From a bacterium (GTDB taxonomy: Bacteria; RBG-13-66-14), in contig JAIOSI010000180.1 in the NCBI GenBank assembly GCA_021107695.1, forward strand, positions 1 through 6,222: 6,222 nt of DNA, given 5' to 3'. The position numbers and the translations under genes are program-made. This document shows positions 1-4,575 of this stretch, piece by piece (positions within the stretch are counted from its first letter, which is position 1; each line of letters opens with the position of its first letter). Under the pieces are notes generated by a model. The model ran no database searches. It had not been told where the DNA came from and saw nothing but the letters and a program-made list of their open reading frames with translations.

Positions 1-588
1 GACGAGGTTAATCGTGCCGACCCTCGGTTCGGGATTGGAGAAGACCAGCATGAACGGCGGAACATCCTTGGTGATGATCCCCCCGGCACCGATGTAGCAG
101 TGCGCACCCACGGTAACGAACTGCACCACCGCCACCAGTCCGCCGATGATCGCCCAGTCCTCGACAACCACATGACCCGCCAGGGCGGCAACATTCGCCA
201 TGATAACATGGTCGCCGACAACGCAGTCGTGGGCAACATGGGTCATAGCCATCAGCAGGCAGTCGTTGCCGACGACGGTACGCATGGACTCGGCGGTTCC
301 CCGATGGATGGTTACACTCTCGCGGATAGTGTTGCGGTCGCCGATGATCGTCTCGGTGGTTTCGCCAGCGAACTTGAGGTCTTGCGGAACCACCCCGATG
401 CTGGTGAAGGGGAATATCTTGTTGTCGGCACCGATGGTGGTCAGCCCCTCGATGACCGAGTGGCTATGCACATGGGTACGTGGACCGATCCGCACCGGAC
501 CGTCGATGATCGTGTACGGTCCGATGACGACATCCTCCGCCAGCTCGGCGCGGGGATCGACAATGGCGGTGGAGTGAATCTGTGGCAC
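1..588 (-). CDS. lpxA: LpxA, acyl-ACP--UDP-N-acetylglucosamine O-acyltransferase (3' end beyond window)
   Basis: Cytoplasmic enzyme that transfers a (3R)-hydroxyacyl chain from ACP to the 3-OH of UDP-GlcNAc, the first step of lipid A synthesis. The visible 196 residues are a left-handed beta-helix of hexapeptide repeats with family signatures: PQDLKFAGE (K72), TIREsVTIhRGT (81-98), LLMAMTHVAHDC (H117 and catalytic-type H120), LAGHV (H139), IGGLVAVVQF and IGAGGIITKDVPPF. About 60 residues, the C-terminal helical part of a roughly 260-residue family, lie beyond base 1. I chose GTG at 588: GGAG lies 5 nt upstream and the result starts like family members (MPQIHSTAIV). An in-frame ATG at 600 adds four residues but has no Shine-Dalgarno site. 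The position equal to E. coli His160 (AVHQF) is Val155 here, and E. coli Gly173 of the acyl-chain ruler is Ala168. It follows fabZ, the usual order; lpxD is not upstream. Confidence 0.95.
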   Translation of the reverse strand, partial: MPQIHSTAIVDPRAELAEDVVIGPYTIIDGPVRIGPRTHVHSHSVIEGLTTIGADNKIFPFTSIGVVPQDLKFAGETTETIIGDRNTIRESVTIHRGTAESMRTVVGNDCLLMAMTHVAHDCVVGDHVIMANVAALAGHVVVEDWAIIGGLVAVVQFVTVGAHCYIGAGGIITKDVPPFMLVFSNPEPRVGTINLV

Positions 589-593
589 GGTTA

Positions 594-597
594 CTCC
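594..597 (-). promoter_or_regulatory. Shine-Dalgarno site deciding the lpxA start
   Basis: On the minus strand GGAG is followed by TAACC and then GTG at 588. The site lies inside the reading frame of the alternative ATG at 600, which has no purine-rich stretch before it. This favours the GTG start. It is an inference from spacing only. Confidence 0.5.
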
Positions 598-636
598 CAT
601 CGTGATTTCAGGTAGCAACTGATAATCGTTGGATGA

Positions 637-659
637 GGGCGTATGCAATACGCCCCTAC
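637..659 (-). repeat. REP-like palindrome with GTAG head, between fabZ and lpxA
   Basis: Read on the minus strand, a GTAG tetranucleotide (659-656) is followed directly by an 8-bp perfect inverted repeat, GGGCGTAT and ATACGCCC, with a 3-nt loop TGC. It starts 15 nt past the fabZ stop codon. A GTAG head plus palindrome is the known architecture of REP elements moved by RAYT (TnpA-REP) Y1 transposases. There is no T-tract on either side, so it is a poor intrinsic terminator, although the hairpin could affect mRNA stability between fabZ and lpxA. No RAYT gene is in the window. Confidence 0.6.
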
Positions 660-674
660 GGTTAGCAGTAATCT

Positions 675-1166
675 CTATTTGAATCGGTCTTTGGTTTTCT
701 GCGGGCGAATCTCTTTGCTGCCGTCGGGAAGCTCCAGGAAGGTACTCAGCACGGCGGTGGTTACTATCTTGCCGTCCACGCTGCCCTCTGCTCTCATTTT
801 GCAGATTCCCCGGTGGAATGAGAGCATCGTCAGCTCCATCATCAGTCGGTCGCCGGGAACCACCAGGCGGCGGAACTTGCACTCATCAACGCCACGGAAC
901 AGCAGCAGCTGCCCGTCTTCGAGGTCGTAGGAGAGATGGAGCAGCAGCCCGCCAACCTGTGCCATTGCCTCGATCTGCAACACGCCGGGCATGATCGGGT
1001 TTCCGGGGAAGTGTCCACCAAAGTGCGGCTCGTTCATGGTTATGTTCTTGTAGCCGAGGATGCGCTTGTGCGGCTCGACCTCGACGATGCGGTCAACGAG
1101 CTGGAATGGATAGCGGTGGGGGAGCTTCTTCATGATGTCCGGTATATCCATGATTCCCTTGCGCAT
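675..1166 (-). CDS. fabZ: FabZ, (3R)-hydroxyacyl-[ACP] dehydratase
   Basis: Cytoplasmic hot-dog-fold dehydratase of type II fatty acid synthesis. It converts (3R)-hydroxyacyl-ACP to trans-2-enoyl-ACP and so competes with LpxA for the same substrate pool. The 163 residues are full length for the family. Signatures are LPHRYPFQLVDRI (15-27), the catalytic His52 in GGHFPGNPIMPGVLQIEAMAQ (His52 and Glu66 correspond to the family's His/Glu pair), and FRGVDECKFRRLVVPGD. The start at 1166 is well supported: GGAGG lies 6 nt upstream of the ATG. The in-frame Met6 has no such site. lpxA follows after 86 nt that hold a REP-like palindrome. The upstream gap of 79 nt to the SDR gene holds a second palindrome. 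No clear promoter is seen, so transcription from the genes to the right is likely. Confidence 0.97.
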   Translation of the reverse strand: MRKGIMDIPDIMKKLPHRYPFQLVDRIVEVEPHKRILGYKNITMNEPHFGGHFPGNPIMPGVLQIEAMAQVGGLLLHLSYDLEDGQLLLFRGVDECKFRRLVVPGDRLMMELTMLSFHRGICKMRAEGSVDGKIVTTAVLSTFLELPDGSKEIRPQKTKDRFK

Positions 1167-1217
1167 GTTCTACCTCCGTGGAGTGGATGTTGGTGGTTAA
1201 CAAAAGTTGACGAACTC

Positions 1218-1241
1218 GTAGGGACACGGCGTGCCGTGTCC
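1218..1241 (+). repeat. REP-like palindrome with GTAG head, between the SDR gene and fabZ
   Basis: On the plus strand GTAG (1218-1221) is followed directly by a 9-bp perfect inverted repeat, GGACACGGC and GCCGTGTCC, with a 2-nt loop GT. It ends 4 nt before the SDR stop codon as read on the plus strand, so it lies just downstream of that gene. Head (GTAGGG) and layout match the element at 637-659, while the arms differ in sequence and still pair fully. No T-tract follows on either strand. The element is in the opposite orientation to the one at 637-659. Confidence 0.6.
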
Positions 1242-1245
1242 TCTC

Positions 1246-2070
1246 TCAAAATCTACGACTGTTACGTTGGAACCCGCCCTCACTGGCAATCACCTGCCCG
1301 GTAATCCAGCGGGCGTGTTCGCTGTGAAGGAACTGAACCAGGCGGGCTGCATCATCGGCGGTACCCCATCGTCCAGACGGGAACATACCAGCGATTTGAT
1401 CGTAAAGAGGTCCATCGAGATAGCCTGTGTCGGTCGGTCCTGGATTGATGCAGTTTACTCGAATCTTCTGTGGAGCCAGAGCCGCCGCAGCCTGCGTGCA
1501 GAGACCTCGGATTGCTTCTTTCGATACGGCGTAGGCGATTTCGTTAACCATCGGACCGAGATACTGACCGCTGGTAAACAGGGTAATAACACCATCGCGA
1601 CCGGATTCTGCCTGCCTGGCGAACGCCTGAATCATCAGCATCGAGGCTCGTACGTTTACCGCTAAATGAGCATCAATATGCTCGGCTGTCCATTCGCCAA
1701 TGGGGTTGCTCGTCGAGTAGGCATGGTTGAGGACGAGACCGTTGAGCTGTCCTGCCTTTTCCACTGCTTCAGACATAACCCGCTCTGGCTCTACGGGATC
1801 GGCGAGGTCAGAAGGCGACAAAGCGATAACATCGAAGCCTTTCTCCGACAACTCAAGGGCAAGTTTAGCAGTCGAATCTGCCGTGGCGTCTGGATACTTC
1901 AACTTCAGGTCATAGGCAGGGCTACCGTGAATAGCCACCCTTGCGCCAGCTTTCGCACAGCGTCGGGCGATTGCCGCACCAATCCCACCGGGGCGGCTCA
2001 CTCCGGTTACGAGGATGGTTTGACCGTCCAACGACAGCGAGGAATCTTCGGCTGATTGAGTTAAGTTCAT
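1246..2070 (-). CDS. SDR family NAD(P)-dependent oxidoreductase (FabG-like)
   Basis: Classical short-chain dehydrogenase/reductase with a Rossmann fold, 274 residues; the substrate is unknown. Cofactor motif TGVSRPGGIG (22-31); the usual NNAG is LNHAYST (114-120); the catalytic tetrad is visible as Asn139, Ser167 (FTSGQ), Tyr180 and Lys184 (YAVSK). The C-terminal part NPGPTDTGYLDG and WITGQVIASEGGF matches a subfamily often labelled 3-ketoacyl-ACP reductase and common in Firmicutes, so true FabG activity is uncertain. The first 14 residues precede the fold and the start has only a weak site (GAG, 5 nt before ATG). The ATG lies 8 nt after the trmFO stop, so translation is probably coupled. It is probably in one transcript with fabZ, but a role in fatty acid synthesis is only an inference from that neighbour. 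Base composition looks lower in GC than lpxA or polA (33 of 60 in 1501-1560). Confidence 0.92.
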   Translation of the reverse strand: MNLTQSAEDSSLSLDGQTILVTGVSRPGGIGAAIARRCAKAGARVAIHGSPAYDLKLKYPDATADSTAKLALELSEKGFDVIALSPSDLADPVEPERVMSEAVEKAGQLNGLVLNHAYSTSNPIGEWTAEHIDAHLAVNVRASMLMIQAFARQAESGRDGVITLFTSGQYLGPMVNEIAYAVSKEAIRGLCTQAAAALAPQKIRVNCINPGPTDTGYLDGPLYDQIAGMFPSGRWGTADDAARLVQFLHSEHARWITGQVIASEGGFQRNSRRF

Positions 2071-2078
2071 GGCAGCTC

Positions 2079-3407
2079 TTAGTTGTTAATCCCATAGCGG
2101 AATACGTGCATCGCCGCTTGGGAGCGTTGGGAATACGCCTCTTTGCGCTCTTTCTTCTTCTTGACTTTGGGACCGTTCAGCGGCGGCAGCAGCCCGAAGT
2201 TCACATTCACCGGAGCGGGAACGCCGCTTTTATGCAGCAACCCCTTGCCGGCGATGGTTCTGGTCAAGGCTCCGAGGAGGCTCACCGCTGGTGGTGTTAG
2301 CGGATCAAGCCCCCGCAGTCGGCGGTCGAGGTTCAGCCCGGCGAGTAGTCCGGTGGCGATCGCTTCGGTGTAGCCCTCAGCTCCGGAGAGCTGCCCGGCG
2401 ACGAAGATTCCCCGCTGCCCGCGCAGCTCCAGCGTCGGGTTAAGGAGCTGGTAGCCGTTGAGGTAGCTGTTGCGGTGCATCCGCCCGTAGCGGACGAACT
2501 CCGCCTGCTCAAGTCCGGGCAGAGAGCGGAAGAGCGCGCGCTGCGCCAGCGGAGTCAGACGAGTCTGGCAACCGACCAGATTGTAGCGTGTCCTGGTGGA
2601 ATCCTCTGCCCGCAGCTGAAGGACGGCGTAGAAGTTCTCGCCAGCGGGAGTGCGCAGCCCGATTGGACGCAGCGGACCGTAGCGCAGGGCATCCTCCGAC
2701 CGCTCTGCCAGCACTTCGATTGGCAGGCAACCCTCGAAGACGGCGAAGTTGTTGTCGGCAAGCTCCTCTTCCACGCCGTGAACCCGGGCGCGGGGCAGGT
2801 TAATCAGCTGCTCCCGGAAGCGAAGGTATTCCTCTTTATTCAGTCCCACGTTGAGGTAGTCGGCAGCCTGCCCGTGTCGCCCGGCGGCGAAGACCCGCTT
2901 CAAATCCAGACTCTCGGTGGTGAAGACTGGTGCCGTGGCATCGTGGAAGAAGAGCCGCTCCGCGCCTAACTCCTTAACCAGAGACTTCATCAGTGCCGGG
3001 CTGGTCAGCGGTCCGCTGGCGATGACCACCGGAAATGCTGGAAACTCGGTCAGCTCCTCGCGGACAAGCTCGACTCCGGCTTTGAGCAGCCGCTCTTCAA
3101 CCGCCGCAGAGAAAGCCGCACGCTCCACAGCTAAGGCTCCTCCGGCGGGGATGCTGACTTCTCCTGCGACCTCAAGGAGCAGCGAGCCGAGAACCGTTGC
3201 CTCTGCCTTCAAACAGCCGTGGGCGGATGACAATCCCTTGCCCTTTAGAGAGTTGGAGCAGACCAGCTGTGCCAGTCCATCGCCATCGTGCGCTCCGGTC
3301 TCGACGCTGGGGCGCATCTCTAGCAGGCGCACCCGATGCCCCCGGCGGAGCAGCTGCCAGGCAGCCTCACAGCCCGCCAAACCTCCACCAACGATGGTTA
3401 CTGGCAT
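2079..3407 (-). CDS. trmFO: TrmFO, FADH2/methylenetetrahydrofolate-dependent tRNA (uracil-54-C5)-methyltransferase
   Basis: Makes ribothymidine (m5U54) in the T-loop of tRNAs using 5,10-methylenetetrahydrofolate as carbon donor and reduced FAD, in contrast to the SAM-dependent TrmA. The 442 residues are full length. Visible motifs are the N-terminal FAD-binding GGGLAGCEAA (7-16), LVCSNSLKG with Cys50, FEGCLPIE with Cys227 (the two positions matching the functional cysteines of the family), YGPLRPIGL, MHRNSYLNGYQLL, FVAGQLSGAEGYTEAIATG and VNVNFGLLPP near the C-terminus, followed by a basic KKKKERKEAY tail. The usual NCPM segment near 186 reads NVGL. The start fits the family N-terminus (MPVTIVGGG), but there is no good Shine-Dalgarno site before it. 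The SDR gene follows after 8 nt, which suggests an operon. About 155 nt without a recognised gene lie upstream. Confidence 0.97.
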   Translation of the reverse strand: MPVTIVGGGLAGCEAAWQLLRRGHRVRLLEMRPSVETGAHDGDGLAQLVCSNSLKGKGLSSAHGCLKAEATVLGSLLLEVAGEVSIPAGGALAVERAAFSAAVEERLLKAGVELVREELTEFPAFPVVIASGPLTSPALMKSLVKELGAERLFFHDATAPVFTTESLDLKRVFAAGRHGQAADYLNVGLNKEEYLRFREQLINLPRARVHGVEEELADNNFAVFEGCLPIEVLAERSEDALRYGPLRPIGLRTPAGENFYAVLQLRAEDSTRTRYNLVGCQTRLTPLAQRALFRSLPGLEQAEFVRYGRMHRNSYLNGYQLLNPTLELRGQRGIFVAGQLSGAEGYTEAIATGLLAGLNLDRRLRGLDPLTPPAVSLLGALTRTIAGKGLLHKSGVPAPVNVNFGLLPPLNGPKVKKKKERKEAYSQRSQAAMHVFRYGINN

Positions 3408-3563
3408 AAACTATAGCTTCTGCTGAACATTTTTCTAGTCAAACCTACCGAGTAGCAAAAGGGACTTTATCCGCAGCGACCAGCGGGAGCGTATACGCGG
3501 GAACAGGGGTAATTATGCCAAACAGGTTAGCCGCGAAGGTGTGTGCAGCTTCGATCTGGCTGC
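3408..3563. other. Intergenic stretch upstream of trmFO with an unassigned open frame
   Basis: No recognised gene. On the minus strand one frame is open for 46 codons between a stop at 3588 and a TAG at 3447. It ends with a protein-like stretch (GIITPVPAYTLPLVAADKVPFATR without its first and last few residues), but it has no start codon with a ribosome site and I do not recognise it. A run this long can occur by chance. It might be the 3' remnant of a gene cut off by the event that left the polA fragment next to it. The trmFO promoter should lie here; TTGACT at 3439-3434 on the minus strand is the only -35-like hexamer, and no -10 box has suitable spacing. Confidence 0.3.
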
Positions 3564-3610
3564 TCAGTGTGCCTGGAGCCAGTTGTCACCGCTGCCGATG
3601 TCCACGGTGA
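3564..3610 (-). repeat. Direct repeat copy 1 (displaced polA 3' end)
   Basis: These 47 bp are identical, in the same orientation, to 4529-4575, the last 47 bp of polA including its TGA stop. The offset is 965 bp. The secreted-protein gene and its promoter lie between the two copies. Confidence 0.97.
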
Positions 3611-3632
3611 GGTGAACGAAATCCTCGGCTGC
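3564..3632 (-). pseudogene. Remnant of a polA 3' end
   Basis: Minus-strand codons read AAEDFVHLTVDIGSGDNW and then LQAH and stop, against AAAGFVHLTVPITVDIGSGDNW and LQAH in the intact polA. Bases 3564-3610 are identical to the polA end. After a 12-bp gap (loss of the codons for PITV, between two ACCGT direct repeats) another 22 bp match at 16 positions, with some changes at silent sites. The fragment has no start and cannot encode a polymerase. It begins 7 nt past the stop of the secreted-protein gene and is in a different frame, so it is not a fused tail. It is either a displaced original end of polA or a partial duplication that has since changed. Confidence 0.9.
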
Positions 3633-3639
3633 GCTGCCT

Positions 3640-4380
3640 CTAGAAAGCTGCCTTGATCTGTCCCCAGGTGGCTTCCTCGACAGCACTTATATGTTCATAG
3701 ATAGCGAAGCCGATGTCGTAGAAGGAACCAAAGACGGTATTGCCAGCAACCCAGTCAGGATAGCCGAAGTAGTTGGAGCTGAAGTAAACCTCGGAGCCGG
3801 TAGCATTGGCGGATGCCATCATACCAGTCTGGAGACTACCAGAACCACTATCACGGTAGGGCCAGATGCTGAACCAGTAATTGCCAGCAGCTAAAGCGAT
3901 GGAAGTACCGATGTCTTCAACAACAATGTGGGAGACAAAGACTGAGCCAGAGCTAAAAACTACTACGGAGGAGGTGATGTCAGCCCAGTCAACGTGGACG
4001 CTGTGAGCAGGAGTGCCGGGAGGGTTGGCTGGGGAACCGCTTTCGCCGGAAAAGATTTCTACATCAAAACCGATCCAGTCGATCCACTCGGAACCACCGT
4101 TCCACTCGCCCCCGAGGAACTCAACGCCCCCGATAGCCGTGCCGTGAGCCAGGGTGAAGTCGTCAGCAACGCGACAGTCCACATCATTCTGAGCGGAGAC
4201 CATATTGGCATAGGTGCTGGCGTCCATGGGAACGTTGTTGTCATAGATAAGGGTACCAAAGGCTGCACCAACGTACGGGTTGTGGAAGATGCCCGTAGCA
4301 TCTTCGGGAGCCATCAAGGTCGGGGCAGTCGCTAAGGCGATAACAGTGCCCAGTAGCAGGATCACTAAGGTCTTTTTCAT
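3640..4380 (-). CDS. Secreted protein of unknown function with WGQIKAAF tail
   Basis: 246 residues. An N-terminal signal peptide is clear: MKK, a hydrophobic core (residues 4-17), then possible signal peptidase I sites after ALATA (19) or PTLMA (24). There is no lipobox. The mature part is rich in Gly, Ser, aromatic and short beta-prone segments, with one Cys (69). A VADDFTL motif (71-77), the GGEWNGG turn (90-96), FDVEIFSG and a Pro/Gly loop PANPPGTPAH look like a beta-sandwich domain seen in exported proteins of poorly known phyla. The last 14 residues (AVEEATWGQIKAAF) look like a separate short tail, possibly a sorting or anchoring signal; this is inference. The start is supported by AAGGA 6 nt upstream. 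The gene has its own promoter, sits between two 47-bp direct repeats and looks lower in GC (29 of 60 in 3901-3960, against 39 of 60 in polA at 5221-5280). I do not recognise a named family. Confidence 0.82.
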   Translation of the reverse strand: MKKTLVILLLGTVIALATAPTLMAPEDATGIFHNPYVGAAFGTLIYDNNVPMDASTYANMVSAQNDVDCRVADDFTLAHGTAIGGVEFLGGEWNGGSEWIDWIGFDVEIFSGESGSPANPPGTPAHSVHVDWADITSSVVVFSSGSVFVSHIVVEDIGTSIALAAGNYWFSIWPYRDSGSGSLQTGMMASANATGSEVYFSSNYFGYPDWVAGNTVFGSFYDIGFAIYEHISAVEEATWGQIKAAF

Positions 4381-4463
4381 TGGATATCCTTTATGTTTTT
4401 GTGCGGTTTCAGTTAAAGAAAGCTCTAAAGAAAAAGTTATGTCTGGATTACCCAGCGCAACAT

Positions 4464-4494
4464 TCTATATGTACTAAATAATATTGTCTGTCAA
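4464..4494 (-). promoter_or_regulatory. Sigma70-like promoter for the secreted-protein gene
   Basis: On the minus strand a perfect TTGACA (4494-4489) is followed by an AT-rich spacer and TATAGA (4469-4464). The spacer is 19 nt, longer than the ideal 17. The overlapping CATATA would give 17 nt but matches TATAAT less well. The region lies between the polA stop and the ATG at 4380 and leaves a leader of about 75-80 nt. No operator-like repeat is evident. Confidence 0.5.
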
Positions 4495-4528
4495 GGACTA
4501 CTCAGGAGACTCCTTAACAAAGGGTTTG

Positions 4529-4575
4529 TCAGTGTGCCTGGAGCCAGTTGTCACCGCTGCCGATGTCCACGGTGA
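4529..4575 (-). repeat. Direct repeat copy 2 (end of intact polA)
   Basis: The last 47 bp of the polA coding sequence including its stop, identical to 3564-3610. Identity stops one base past the stop codon on the downstream side, so the match is confined to coding sequence. Confidence 0.97.

Noticed and set aside
100..615. Long plus-strand open frame opposite lpxA
   Set aside because: The minus strand encodes a clear LpxA over the same bases; the plus-strand product is a low-complexity Asp/His/Gly-rich shadow. The same holds for the other plus-strand frames opposite fabZ, the SDR gene, trmFO and polA.
1222..1241. Strong hairpin as an intrinsic terminator after the SDR gene
   Set aside because: Neither strand has a T-tract after the stem, and the GTAG head plus its counterpart at 637-659 fit a REP-like element better.
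3410..3415. TATAGT as a -10 box directly before trmFO
   Set aside because: It ends 2 nt before the ATG, so the transcript would begin inside the coding sequence, and the upstream TTGACT is 18-21 nt or more away.
3489..3498. GCGTATACGC perfect palindrome upstream of trmFO
   Set aside because: Ten bases of palindrome with no GTAG head, no loop and no second copy; expected by chance at this length.
3640..4380. Secreted protein as part of a defence or toxin system
   Set aside because: It has no recognisable catalytic or toxin motif and no partner gene; only a signal peptide and beta-rich domain can be supported.
4504..4514. AGGAG-A-CTCCT inverted repeat after polA
   Set aside because: The loop would be one base and the stem 5 bp, with no T-tract; too weak to call a terminator or operator.
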